A stretch of DNA of 64,000 bases. It comes from Streptomyces griseoincarnatus. GTDB taxonomy: Bacteria > Actinomycetota > Actinomycetes > Streptomycetales > Streptomycetaceae. Under the pieces are notes generated by a model, which had not been told where the DNA came from, searched no databases, and saw nothing but the letters and a program-made list of their open reading frames with translations. Positions 25,022-33,657 of this stretch are shown here, in pieces; within the stretch, counting starts at the first letter, position 1, and every line of letters begins with the position of its first letter. The position numbers were made by a program, and so were the translations under genes. Location of the stretch: assembly GCA_014649575.1 (NCBI GenBank), contig BMTH01000012.1:124001-188000 (forward strand), in the 5' to 3' direction.

Positions 25022-25918
25022 TCAGCGGCTGAATCCCGCGGTCAGGCCGCTCAGCAGCTGGCGGCGGCCGAAGGCGTACAGCACCAGGACGGGCAGGGTG
25101 GTGAGGACGACGGCGGCCAGCACGGCCGGAACGTTGACCCCGTATTGGCCCTGGAAGGTCCACAGGGCGAGCGGCAGGGTCCTGCGGTCAGGGCTCTGGG
25201 TGAGGACCAGGGGCAGCAGGAAGCCGTTCCAGATGGTCAGGGCGTTGAAGATGGACACGGTGAGGATGGCGGGCCGGGTGAGCGGCGCCGCGAGCCGCCA
25301 CAGCGTCGTCCATTCGGTGGCGCCGTCCACGCGCATCGAGTCGAAGAGTTCCTTCGGCACGTCGCGGATGAAGTTGGCGAGGACCAGCACGGACAGCGGG
25401 ATGGCGAAGGCGATGGAGGGGAGGATCAGCGCGGGCAGGCTGTCGTAGAGGTGCAGCTTGATGATGATGAGGTAGACCGGGATGACCGTCGCCTGCAGGG
25501 GGATGGCCAGTCCCATGAGGAACAGCCCGTTCATGGCGCGCAGCACGCGCATGCGCCAGCCGCGGACGATGGCGTAGGCCGCCATGAAGGAGACGAGGAC
25601 CGCCGGTATCACCGCTCCGGCGGTGACGACGACGCTGTTCACGAAGTACTGCAGGAAGTCGGACTCGACGACCATCCGGTAGTTGTCCAGGGTCGGATCG
25701 GCCGACGGCACCAGCGGGTTGCTCGCGTAGTAGCGGCTGCGGTCCTTGAGGCTGGTGATGAGGGTCCAGTAGAGGGGTACGGCGACGACGGCCAGCCAGA
25801 GCCAGCCGGCCAGTCCGCCGAGCCAGTTGCGCCGGCGGGCCGCCGGGCGGGAGCCGTGCGGTCCCTCGGGGCGGGTGGCCTTCTGGGGTCGTCGGGTCTT
25901 GGTGAGCGTGGTGGTCAC
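25022..25918 (-). CDS. bxlG: Sugar ABC transporter permease, MalG/BxlG-like
   Basis: One of two inner-membrane permeases of a carbohydrate importer, 298 residues with six predicted helices. The EAA loop that contacts the ATPase is FDSMRVDGATEWTTLWRLAA followed by PLTRP, close to consensus. Y NYRMVVESDFLQYFVNS and AIPLQATVIPVYLIII are typical of MalG-class proteins. The GTG start at 25918 lies 1 bp from the stop of the preceding permease gene. No ATPase gene is in the operon; Streptomyces sugar importers commonly share MsiK encoded elsewhere. Confidence 0.88.
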   Translation of the reverse strand: MTTTLTKTRRPQKATRPEGPHGSRPAARRRNWLGGLAGWLWLAVVAVPLYWTLITSLKDRSRYYASNPLVPSADPTLDNYRMVVESDFLQYFVNSVVVTAGAVIPAVLVSFMAAYAIVRGWRMRVLRAMNGLFLMGLAIPLQATVIPVYLIIIKLHLYDSLPALILPSIAFAIPLSVLVLANFIRDVPKELFDSMRVDGATEWTTLWRLAAPLTRPAILTVSIFNALTIWNGFLLPLVLTQSPDRRTLPLALWTFQGQYGVNVPAVLAAVVLTTLPVLVLYAFGRRQLLSGLTAGFSR

Positions 25919-25919
25919 G

Positions 25920-26830
25920 TCAGGAGGCCCCCTCGAGTTGGCTCGCTGCGGCGTCCCGGCCTCCGAGGCGGCGCAGCAGCAGGGCGAGGGCGAGGCCGAC
26001 GAGGACGAGGATGACCGCGATGGCGCTGGCGGGTCCCATGAGGCTGGCCTGGAATCCCCGCTTGTACATGTCCAGTGCGAGGACGCGGGTGGCGTCGCCG
26101 GGGCCGCCCTCGGTCAGGACGAAGATGAGGTCGAAGAAGGTCAGCGACCCGACGACCATCAGGGTGGACGAGGTGATGATGGTGTACTTCAGCTGGGGCA
26201 GGGTGATGCTGAAGAACTGCCTGACCCGTCCGGCTCCGTCCAACTGGGCCGCTTCGTAGAGCGACTTCGGGATCTGCTGGACCCCGCCCTGGTAGAGATC
26301 AGGGAGTGGAACGGAACGAACTGCCAGGAGACGACGAAGATGACGACGCCGAACGCGAGGCCCGGCCGCCCCAGCCAGTCCTGGCTCAGCGCCTCGATCC
26401 CCAGTCCGGCGCCGAGCCCGAAGTTCGGATCGAGCAGCGCCTCGTAGGCGATGGCGATGGCGGCGGAGCTGAGCATCAGCGGGACGAAGTAGACGACGCC
26501 CAGGACCGCACGGTACCGCTGACGTCCGGCGAGGAACGTGCCGAGCAGGATGCTGAGCGGTGTCTGCACGGCCCAGGACACGGCCATGACCAGGAACGTC
26601 ACCCACAGGGCGTGCGGCAGCCCTGGGTCGGTGAGCACCGCACGCCAGCTGGTCAGGCCGGTCAGGCGGATGGAGCCGATGCCGTCCCAGGTGGTGAAGC
26701 TCAGCGCGAAGACGCCGACGAGCGGTACGACGGCGAAGCCGGTGAAGAGCAGCAGCGCGGGCGTCGCCAGCCAGGGCAGGATGCTGCGCTGGGGGCGACG
26801 GCCGCTCTGCTTGGCGGTGAGCGTGCTCAT
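25920..26830 (-). pseudogene. bxlF: Sugar ABC transporter permease, MalF/BxlF-like, frameshifted
   Basis: The partner permease. From ATG 26830 (MSTLTAKQSGRRPQRSILPW) the frame gives a normal MalF-type N-terminal half ending in VVSWQFVPFHSLI. The second half continues in another frame: YQGGVQQIPKSLYEAAQLDG, including the EAA loop and the last helices, and stops at 25920. The switch lies at about 26294-26300, where the minus strand reads CTGATCTCTACCAG. Removing a TC dinucleotide duplication (or adding one C) restores a continuous 300-residue protein. Either the gene is recently inactivated or the sequence has an error. Its ATG overlaps the stop of the binding-protein gene. Confidence 0.88.
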
Positions 26831-28137
26831 GCGGCGGTGACCGCGTTGAGGTTGGAGGCGAATTGTTGCGGAGATATGGACAGTTGGAAGAGCTTGACGA
26901 TGTTGTCGAGCAGCGTCTCCGCGGCGGTGGGGCTGAGCGCCTGGTCCCATGACTGCACGAACACCTTGGCCTTGCTGGCGATGTCGTACGTGAACTGGAG
27001 GAACTCGGCGTTGTCGGAGGCGGCCAGCAGTTTCTCCGTGCCCAGCCGGATCGGCACCGACCCGTTGCCGATCCACTGCTTCACCTCCTCCTCCTGGAGG
27101 ACGCCGGTGGCGAAGAAGTCCTTGGCGATCTTCTTCTGCTCGGCGCTCGCCTTCGCGGAGACGGACAGGTACTGGGCCGGGTTGCCGACGGTGTTGCTCA
27201 GGTCGCCCTTGCCGCCCTCGACGGCCGGGAAGGTCATGAAGCCGAGCGAGTCGCTTGACACGAAGTCGCCGCCGTCGGCCTTCTGGATGCCGTACGACCA
27301 GGCTCCGTGCAGCATCATGGCCGCGCGGTCGGTGTACAGCAGGGCCTGGTCGGCGTTGGAGTCCGCGGTGATGGAGGAGAAGCCCTTCACGAACCCGTCG
27401 GCTTTCACGAGGTCCTGGAGCGCGGTGAGCGCCTTGATGGCGTCGGGGTGCGACCAGGCGTTCTTCTCGCCCTCGATGGCGGCCTGGAACACCTCGGGCC
27501 CGCCGATACGGTCGAACAGGAACTCCAGCCACATCATGTTGGTCCACCGGGACTGCCCGCCGAGCGCGAACGGGGCGACGCCCTTCGCGTTGAACTTCGG
27601 GACCAGGGCCATGATGTCGTCCCAGGTCTCGGGCGGATCCTCCTTGACCCGGTCGAACACCCGCTTGTTGTAGTAGAGGATGATCGGCTGCACCGTCTCG
27701 CACGGCATCGCGTAGATCCTGCCGTCGACGGTCGCCGCGCCGAACGAGGACGGGAACAGTCCCTTCTTGACGTCGGGGTTCTCGTCGAACCACGGGGTGA
27801 GGTCCTCGACCTGCCCGGCCTCCGCGTAGGCGCGCAGGGTCCCGCCGCCCCAGCCCCAGATGACGGTGGGCGCCTGGCCCGCGCCGATGGCTGTCTTGAT
27901 CTTCGTCTTGTAGGCGTCGTTCTGGTAGGTCGTGTCCTCGATCTGCGTGTCCGGATGGGCCTTGTTGAAGGCATCGACGGCGCCGGCCCTGACGCCTTCC
28001 TGCGGCTGTCCGTTCAGGTACCAGTAGGTGGCGGCACCGCCCTTGCCGGGGCCCGAGGAGCCGCCGCAGGCGGCGAGCGCCGCGGAGACGGGCACGGCGG
28101 CCGCGAGGCCGAGAAGGGTACGTCGGGAGAGCGCCAT
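26827..28137 (-). CDS. bxlE: Sugar-binding lipoprotein of an ABC importer, BxlE-like
   Basis: The extracellular solute-binding protein (family 1) of the importer, 436 residues. The start carries a twin-arginine-like SRRTLLGLAAAVPVSAALAAC with a lipobox Cys at about residue 24. Typical family segments follow: TYWYLNGQPQEGVRAGAVDA, APTVIWGWGGGTLRAYAEAG, and Trp-rich sugar-stacking stretches (SRWTNMMWLEFLFDRIG, LHGAWSYG). It is the first gene of the operon. By order and family it most resembles BxlE, which binds xylobiose, but specificity cannot be read from sequence. Confidence 0.87.
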   Translation of the reverse strand: MALSRRTLLGLAAAVPVSAALAACGGSSGPGKGGAATYWYLNGQPQEGVRAGAVDAFNKAHPDTQIEDTTYQNDAYKTKIKTAIGAGQAPTVIWGWGGGTLRAYAEAGQVEDLTPWFDENPDVKKGLFPSSFGAATVDGRIYAMPCETVQPIILYYNKRVFDRVKEDPPETWDDIMALVPKFNAKGVAPFALGGQSRWTNMMWLEFLFDRIGGPEVFQAAIEGEKNAWSHPDAIKALTALQDLVKADGFVKGFSSITADSNADQALLYTDRAAMMLHGAWSYGIQKADGGDFVSSDSLGFMTFPAVEGGKGDLSNTVGNPAQYLSVSAKASAEQKKIAKDFFATGVLQEEEVKQWIGNGSVPIRLGTEKLLAASDNAEFLQFTYDIASKAKVFVQSWDQALSPTAAETLLDNIVKLFQLSISPQQFASNLNAVTAA

Positions 28138-28188
28138 GATTTTCTCCGCACTCGAGAGCCGTCGGGCTTCTCGTGGGTCGTGGAAAGG

Positions 28189-28198
28189 TTTTCGAAAA
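28189..28198. promoter_or_regulatory. TTTTCGAAAA palindrome, probable LacI-type operator
   Basis: A perfect 10-bp palindrome about 50 bp upstream of the binding-protein start codon. LacI-family sugar regulators bind palindromes with a central CG, and BxlR is reported to use CGAA/TTCG half-sites, so this is a likely operator of the divergent regulator. Confidence 0.6.
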
Positions 28199-28336
28199 TC
28201 ACTTCGTCTAGCTCTGTTCGAGCAAGCTAGGTTTCACGCTGATGCGGTGTCAAGACGCGTGCGAGAGCGTTGTGATGCAGGCATCGCCCTTGTGACACAA
28301 GGGCCTTGATCGACCGGACCAGGCCAGATCAAGATC

Positions 28337-28353
28337 CGAAACTGTTTCGAAAC
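28337..28353. promoter_or_regulatory. Overlapping CGAAAC/GTTTCG palindromes, probable operator
   Basis: CGAAACTGTTTCG (28337-28349) overlaps GTTTCGAAAC (28344-28353); both are perfect palindromes with the same CGAAA half-site as the site at 28189. The pair may permit looping between the two divergent promoters. Confidence 0.6.
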
Positions 28354-28564
28354 GACCCTGTGAAAGGCGTTGGTGACGCGGCGGCTGCGGGCTGTCACAC
28401 TGTCGATGCGTTCCGTGCCGGGCCGTCGGGTCCGGCACCGCCCTGCCCGCCGGACGATCCCGGCGGCGGGTCGGCGTTCACCGGTACTGTTGTGCGGATC
28501 AGTCCGCGTGGCCGGCCGGACCGGCGGGTCACCGTCCCGGCGGCCCTACAGCTGAGAGGAACCG

Positions 28565-29581
28565 ATGCGACCGAACGGCCGGCGCACCACCTTGGCGGAC
28601 ATCGCCCAAGCGGCTGGGGTCTCCGTCGCCACCGTGTCCAAGGTGGTCAACGGCCGTGGCGACGTGGCGCCGCACACCCGCGTCCGGGTGCAGGAACTGC
28701 TGCACCGGCACGACTACTTGGCACCGGTCTTCCGGCACACCGAAGCAGTCGAGAACCCGACGATCGAGGTGCAGTTCAAGGGCGGCCTCAAGTCGTACGT
28801 CGCGGAGACGCTGGAGGGCATCGTCGACGCGGCCGCCGAGTCCGGTGCCTCGGTGGTGGTCAGCAAGGCGTCCAGCGCCCCGCACTGGGCGCGGGACCTG
28901 GTGTCGGCCGGGCGCCGTGCCGTCATCGCGGTCACCAGCGTCCACACCGCCGCCCACCTGAAGGAACTGGCGCGGTCAGGGCTGCCGTTGGTGGTGCTGG
29001 ACCCCCTGCATCTGCCGGACAGCCGGGTGCACAGCGTGGGCGCGACCAACTTCGCCGGCGGCCTGTCCGCGACCCGGCACCTGCTGTCCCTGGGCCACCG
29101 CCGCATCGCCTACCTCGGCGGGCCCGCCATGGCCGTCTGCAACCAGGCCCGCATGCACGGCTACCGCGCCGCCATGGAGGCCGAGGGCGCCCCGGTGCCG
29201 GAGGCGTACGTCCGGCCCGGGGAGTTCACGTACGAGTCGGGTCTGGCCGGCGCCGCCGAGCTGCTGGACCTGGACGAGCCGCCCACGGCTGTCTTCGCGG
29301 GCAACGACGAGATCGCCCTCGGTGTCGTCGAGACCGCCCGCGCCCGGGGCCTGCGCGTCCCCGAGGACCTGAGCGTGGTCGGCTTCGACGACACCAGCCT
29401 CGCCCAGATTGCCTCGCCGCCCCTCACCACCGTGCGCCAGCCACTGCGGGAGATGGGGGCTGCCGCGCTGCGGACCGCCCTGCGGCTGGCGAACGGGGAG
29501 AAGGCGGAGTCGCATCACATCGAGCTGGCCACGGAGCTTGTCGTGCGGGCGTCCACGGCGCCGCCTCCCGAGGGCGGCTGA
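28565..29581 (+). CDS. bxlR: LacI-family repressor, BxlR-like
   Basis: A 338-residue regulator. The HTH is at about residues 8-28 (TLADIAQAAGVSVATVSKVV) with the hinge region after it. The ligand domain has the periplasmic-binding-protein fold: IEVQFKGGLKSYVAETLEGI, LSLGHRRIAYLGGPAMAV, PPTAVFAGNDEIALGV and LSVVGFDDTSLAQIASPPLT are all standard LacI/GalR motifs. GAGGAAC precedes the ATG. Its position, divergent from the bxl-like operon with CGAAA palindromes between them, indicates that it represses the operon until a sugar such as xylobiose or xylose binds. Confidence 0.9.
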   Translation: MRPNGRRTTLADIAQAAGVSVATVSKVVNGRGDVAPHTRVRVQELLHRHDYLAPVFRHTEAVENPTIEVQFKGGLKSYVAETLEGIVDAAAESGASVVVSKASSAPHWARDLVSAGRRAVIAVTSVHTAAHLKELARSGLPLVVLDPLHLPDSRVHSVGATNFAGGLSATRHLLSLGHRRIAYLGGPAMAVCNQARMHGYRAAMEAEGAPVPEAYVRPGEFTYESGLAGAAELLDLDEPPTAVFAGNDEIALGVVETARARGLRVPEDLSVVGFDDTSLAQIASPPLTTVRQPLREMGAAALRTALRLANGEKAESHHIELATELVVRASTAPPPEGG

Positions 29582-29713
29582 TCCCTTCCGGGCACGCCGT
29601 CCGGGCCCGGACCTGCGGCAGGCTCGGTGCGAAGCAGGCTCCGAGGGTGCGCGGGACGAGGGCCGGCGAACGGTGGGTGTACTGCCGCGGGTGTCGGTGT
29701 TTGACTGGCCCTC

Positions 29714-30487
29714 ATGTCATCGACTCTCGGTATGTCCCGACCCGATCAGGCCTCCTACATGCTGCGGGCCGCCGCCAGTGACGTGGGCCGCCTGTACAAG
29801 GGGCAGCTGCTGGATCTGCTGGACGTCCGGGAGGGGCACACCGTCCTGGACGCGGGGTGCGGGCCGGGCGCCGATCTGCCGGCGCTGGCGCAGCGCGTCG
29901 GCGGGACCGGCACGGTGATCGGTGTCGACCGTGACCCGGCCATGCTGGGGCAGGCGCGTGAGCGGACACGGCAGTTGCCCCGGGTGGAGATCCGTGAGGG
30001 GGACGTGCTCGATCTGCCCGTCGGTCCCGGCACGGTGGACCGCGCCAAGATCGACCGGGTGCTCATGCACGTCGAGGATCCGGCGACGGCTCTGGCTCAG
30101 CTGCACCGTGTGACACGGCCGGGCGCGCGCGTCGGTCTGGCCGAGCCCGACTGGGACACGCTGATCGTCGACGCCGAGGACCTGGAGACGAGCCGCGCCT
30201 TCACCCGGTACACCACGACGGAAGCCGTCCGCCACGCGACCGTCGGGCGCGGTCTTCCGCGGCTCGCCGAGCAGGCGGGCTTCGGTGTGGAGACCGTCCT
30301 CGCCACGACGCCGGTGTTCCGTGACGTCGAGGAGGCCGACCACACGCTGGGCCTCGGCCGCAACATGGAGGCGGCCGTCGCCGCCGGGTACGTCGACCGG
30401 GAGCGTGGGCGCCGGTGGTTCACGGGCCTGTCGCAGGGGACCTTCTTCGCGTCGTTCACGCTCGTCACGGTGATCTGTTCGCGCTGA
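29714..30487 (+). CDS. SAM-dependent methyltransferase (UbiE-like)
   Basis: A 257-residue class I methyltransferase. Motif I is VLDAGCGPGADLPALA at about 43-58, the strand 2 acidic residue is in VIGVDRDPAML, IREGDVLDLP is motif II and IDRVLMHVEDPATALAQL is the usual loop before the post-motif strand. RPGARVGLAEPDWDTLIVD follows. The acceptor is unknown. The gene stands alone and ends in a strong terminator hairpin at 30497-30537. Confidence 0.83.
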   Translation: MSSTLGMSRPDQASYMLRAAASDVGRLYKGQLLDLLDVREGHTVLDAGCGPGADLPALAQRVGGTGTVIGVDRDPAMLGQARERTRQLPRVEIREGDVLDLPVGPGTVDRAKIDRVLMHVEDPATALAQLHRVTRPGARVGLAEPDWDTLIVDAEDLETSRAFTRYTTTEAVRHATVGRGLPRLAEQAGFGVETVLATTPVFRDVEEADHTLGLGRNMEAAVAAGYVDRERGRRWFTGLSQGTFFASFTLVTVICSR

Positions 30488-30496
30488 CGCGCGGGT

Positions 30497-30537
30497 CGCG
30501 GACCGTCACGCCCGGCGGTCCCGTGTGACGGTCCGCG
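30497..30537. terminator. 13-bp stem terminator after the methyltransferase gene
   Basis: CGCGGACCGTCAC at 30497-30509 pairs exactly with GTGACGGTCCGCG at 30525-30537 across a 15-nt loop, starting 10 bp after the stop codon. Confidence 0.8.
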
Positions 30538-30553
30538 CTGCGGAGGGGAGGTT

Positions 30554-30705
30554 TCAGAGCCGGTGGCCCTCACCCGGCTGCGGCTTCGCCGGGGCCATGA
30601 GCCGGGAGACCGTGACGAACGTGTACCCCCGGCGGCGAAGTCGCTGATGGTGTCCGGCACGGCGGGGATGGTGCCCGCGTGGCGTTCGTGGGCGGCCGGC
30701 CGCGC
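30554..30705 (-). pseudogene. C-terminal remnant of a polysaccharide deacetylase
   Basis: On the minus strand one frame reads HQRLRRRGYTFVTVSRLMAP and ends at a stop at 30554. GYTFVTVSRLM is the typical last strand of NodB-type deacetylases. A neighbouring frame just upstream reads HERHAGTIPAVPDTI, which fits the preceding conserved His loop and helix. The two pieces are joined only by a frame change near 30645-30650. The catalytic N-terminal part is absent. It is therefore a decayed 3' end. The rest of 30706-30843 shows nothing. Confidence 0.55.
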
Positions 30706-30843
30706 ACACCGGCCGGTCCGGCCGGCGGAAGGACGGGCATCCACGGCAACGACACCGTCGACGCCCTGGCGCAGGCCCACGGTCACCGGGATGAGGCGCG
30801 GTTCTAAGACACGTTCCCGAAGGGAGCCGATCCCCGCCGCGCG

Positions 30844-32601
30844 TCACGGGACCGGCCGGCCGTCCTCCGCGTCGTCCGACGACTGCCCCAGCGGCGCGTG
30901 CCACACGAGCCGTGTTCCCCCTCCTCCCGGACTCTCCAGCTCCATGTCGCCGCCGAGCTTCCGTGCTCGCTCGGCCATGTTGGTCAGACCGCTGCGACGG
31001 CCTCCGGCCGGGATGCCGACGCCGTTGTCCGTGACCGTCAGGCGGACCTGCCGGCCGTCGGTCTCCAGCATGACGTCGGAGCGGTCCGCGTGGGCGTGCC
31101 GGGCGACGTTGGTCAGGGACTCGGTGAGGACGGCCAGGACGTGGTCGGCGGTCTCCGCGGGCACGTGCGTGTCGAGCAGGCCCTCCATACGGACGCTGGG
31201 GGCGAAGCCCAGCAGGGCGGTGGCCTCGCCGACCGCGCGTACCGCGCGGGAGCGCAGGCCGGGAGCCGCGTCGTCCTCGCGGGACCGCAAGCCGAAGATC
31301 GTCGATCTGATGATCTTGATGGTCTCGTCGAGGTCGTTCACGGCCCGCTGGACGCGGTCCGAGGCGCCTTCGTGCTGGATGAACCGGTCGGCGCTCTGCA
31401 GCGTCATGCCGGTGGCGAAAAGCCGTTGGATGGCCAGGTCGTGCAGGTCGCGCGCGATCCGGTCGCGGTCCTCCAGCAGAGCGATCTGCTCGGCGTCCTC
31501 TCGTCGCTCCGCCAGTTCCATGGCGACGGCGGCCTGGGCGGCGAAGACCTCGAGCGGCTCGGTCTCCTTCGCGGAGAACTCACGGCCGCCCGACTGCCGG
31601 ACCAGCAGAACCACACCGCGGGCGTCGTCGCCCGAGCCGATCGGTACGGCGACGGCCGGTCCGAGCCCGTCGAAGCGCGGAGGACCGGCCGAGACCCGTG
31701 AGTCACGTGAGACGTCCGGGCTGCTGACGGACACCCGCTGGACGAACGCCTGCCCGATGAGGGTCCCCTCCACGGGCAGGACGACCCCGCGCCATGCGTC
31801 GGCCTCCTGGCCGATCGCGAGTTCCACGGCGAGGGTGTCCGTCCCGCGCACCGGCATCGCCACCACGCTCAGGGCGGAGGCGGTGATCTCCCTGGCGCGC
31901 TCGGCGATCAGCGGCAGTACCCCGCCCTGGTCCGCGCCGGACATGAGGGTGTGCGTGATCTCGGCGTTCACCTGGAGCCAGCGTTCGCGCAGCCGGGACT
32001 CCTCGTACAGACGCGCGTTGTCGATCGCCACGCCGGCCGCCACGGCCAGGGTGGCCAGCACCGACTCGTCGTCGTCGTCGAACTGCTGGCCGCCGCGCTT
32101 CTCGGTCAGGTACAGGTTGCCGAAGACGTGGTCGCGCACCCGGATGGGGACGCCGAGGAAGCTGTCCATCGGCGGATGGTGGGCCGGGAAGCCGTACGAG
32201 GCGGGGTGCTCGGAGAGCTTCGTCAGCCGCAGCGGCTCCGGACGGCGGATCAGCTCGCCGAGGATGCCGTGGCCCTCCGGGTAGGGGCCGATGCGGGCGA
32301 TCTGCTCGTCGCTGACGCCCACGGTGTGAAAGGCCGACAGACGTTCGCCGTCCGGACCGATCACGCCGAGGGCCGCGTACTCCGCGTCGACCAGCGCCGC
32401 CGCCGCCTCCACGATGCTGTGCAGCGCCTGCTCCAGGTTCAGCTCCCGGCCCACGGACAGCACCGCTTCCAGCAGGCTGTGCACCCGGTCCCGGGTGCCG
32501 CGCGCAGCGTCCAGGCGGGCCTGCAGCTCTTCCAGCAGTTCGTCCAGCCGCAGTTGCGGCAGACGCACCCGTGCCGCGCGGGCTTCCTCGGCGTTCTCCA
32601 A
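30844..32601 (-). CDS. DevS/OsdK-like sensor histidine kinase with two GAF domains
   Basis: A cytoplasmic redox or gas sensor that phosphorylates the adjacent NarL-type regulator. At 585 residues it has the length of mycobacterial DosS/DosT. Order: N-terminal helix, GAF-A at about 50-205, GAF-B at about 220-365, HisKA_3 with His387 in RIARDLHDLAIQRLF, then HATPase_c (LTESLTNVARHAHA, DNGVGIPAG, GLTNMAERA). GAF-A keeps GFPAHHPPMDSFLGVPIRV; the His of HPPM corresponds to the likely haem-ligand region of DosS, so haem binding is plausible but not proven. The regulator gene lies 266 bp upstream on the same strand. Confidence 0.88.
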   Translation of the reverse strand: MENAEEARAARVRLPQLRLDELLEELQARLDAARGTRDRVHSLLEAVLSVGRELNLEQALHSIVEAAAALVDAEYAALGVIGPDGERLSAFHTVGVSDEQIARIGPYPEGHGILGELIRRPEPLRLTKLSEHPASYGFPAHHPPMDSFLGVPIRVRDHVFGNLYLTEKRGGQQFDDDDESVLATLAVAAGVAIDNARLYEESRLRERWLQVNAEITHTLMSGADQGGVLPLIAERAREITASALSVVAMPVRGTDTLAVELAIGQEADAWRGVVLPVEGTLIGQAFVQRVSVSSPDVSRDSRVSAGPPRFDGLGPAVAVPIGSGDDARGVVLLVRQSGGREFSAKETEPLEVFAAQAAVAMELAERREDAEQIALLEDRDRIARDLHDLAIQRLFATGMTLQSADRFIQHEGASDRVQRAVNDLDETIKIIRSTIFGLRSREDDAAPGLRSRAVRAVGEATALLGFAPSVRMEGLLDTHVPAETADHVLAVLTESLTNVARHAHADRSDVMLETDGRQVRLTVTDNGVGIPAGGRRSGLTNMAERARKLGGDMELESPGGGGTRLVWHAPLGQSSDDAEDGRPVP

Positions 32602-32867
32602 CGCTGCTCCTCCAACGCCTCACCGCCTGCCGGCGGCCGTACCGTCCGGCTGTCACGGTAGCGGCTCGAACAGGGGGAAGGACACGGGATCAGCGCCGCC
32701 GTGCGGGCCGCCGCCCGGCCGGGACCGTCAGTTCTACCCGGTCGCTTCCTTCTCGTCCGCAGGCAGCGGAGATCACGCGGGGCAGATCACATGCTCCAGG
32801 TCGTGCCGGCCTTCCTCGGGTCCGAAACGGGCCCGTCCCCCACCTCACAGGTCGGTACAGCCAGCCC

Positions 32868-33563
32868 TTACTGGCCTTCGCCACGTGTCCGGTCGCGGGC
32901 CTGGGTGGCGATGACCGCGGCCTGGACACGGCGCTCCACACCGAGCTTGGCGAGCAGTCGGGAGATGTGGTTCTTGACCGTCTTCTCGGCCAGGTACAGC
33001 CGCTGGCCGATCTGCCGGTTGGTCAGCCCTTCCCCGATCAGATCCAGGATCTCGCGCTCCCGGTCGGTCAGGCCGGGCAGCACCTCCGGCTCCTCGGCCT
33101 GCTGCTGTCCGCCCCGCAGCCGGGCCATCAGTCTGGCCGTGGCGCTGGCGTCCAGCAGTGACTGACCGCGGGCGACCGTCCGCACGGCCGAGACCAGGTC
33201 CGAACCCTGGATCTGTTTCAGGACGTACCCGGCCGCGCCCGCCATGATCGAGTCCAACAGCGCCTCCTCGTCGTCGAAGGAGGTCAGCATCAGGCAGGCC
33301 AGGTCCGGCATCTGTGACCGCAGCTCGCGGCAGACGGTCACACCGTCCCCGTCGGGCAGGCGCACGTCGAGGACGGCCACGTCGGGGCGCAGGGCGGGGA
33401 CCCGGACCAGCGCCTGCTCCACCGTGGCCGCTTCTCCGACCACCGTGATGTCCGGTTCGTCGTTCAGCAGGTCGTGCACTCCTCGCCGCACCACCTCGTG
33501 GTCGTCCAGGAGGAAGACTGTGATCGGGCTCCCCGTGCTGCCGTCCTGCTCGCTGTACGCCAT
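32868..33563 (-). CDS. DevR/OsdR-like NarL-family response regulator
   Basis: A 231-residue two-component regulator. The receiver has the acidic pair Asp20-Asp21, phospho-acceptor Asp66 (VAVLDVRLPDGDG) and Lys in GYVLKQIQG. The C-terminal LuxR-type HTH runs LTDREREILDLIGEGLTNRQ then AEKTVKNHISRLLAKLGVER, and the start of the effector domain resembles mycobacterial DosR. It should bind the GGGCC-N4-GGCCC-like palindromes found before its own gene and many genes in the next 27 kb. The kinase gene follows on the same strand. The start ATG at 33563 matches the usual N-terminus. Confidence 0.9.
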   Translation of the reverse strand: MAYSEQDGSTGSPITVFLLDDHEVVRRGVHDLLNDEPDITVVGEAATVEQALVRVPALRPDVAVLDVRLPDGDGVTVCRELRSQMPDLACLMLTSFDDEEALLDSIMAGAAGYVLKQIQGSDLVSAVRTVARGQSLLDASATARLMARLRGGQQQAEEPEVLPGLTDREREILDLIGEGLTNRQIGQRLYLAEKTVKNHISRLLAKLGVERRVQAAVIATQARDRTRGEGQ

Positions 33564-33628
33564 CGAACGCTCCTCGCGATGCCTCGGTCTCCGTCGGACT
33601 CCTCATCATTCCAGGAGAGACGAAGTCC

Positions 33629-33644
33629 GGGGCCGGTCGGCCCC
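33629..33644. promoter_or_regulatory. GGGGCCGGTCGGCCCC palindrome before the regulator gene
   Basis: A 16-bp element with 6-bp perfect arms (GGGGCC/GGCCCC) around GGTC, about 65 bp upstream of the DevR-like start. Its core fits the DosR-type pattern GGGNC-N4-GNCCC and suggests autoregulation. It also lies just after the pflA stop and could act as a terminator hairpin for the pfl operon. Confidence 0.5.
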
Positions 33645-33657
33645 GTTCCCGGCCGTC

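Larger units (their letters stand above)
28138..28564. promoter_or_regulatory. Divergent promoter region of the bxl-like operon and its LacI regulator
   Basis: This 427-bp region separates the binding-protein start (28137, minus) from the LacI start (28565, plus). It holds four inverted repeats, of which the two TTTCGAAA-type sites, listed separately, are the best operator candidates. CCCTTGTGACACAAGGG at 28287-28303 has 8-bp perfect arms around one base, and CTAGCT at 28208-28213 pairs with AGCTAG at 28225-28230. No gene is seen in it. Confidence 0.6.

Noticed and set aside
22470..25448. A 992-codon plus-strand frame over the GH3 gene
   Set aside because: Antisense shadow of the glycosidase and permease genes; composition is not protein-like.
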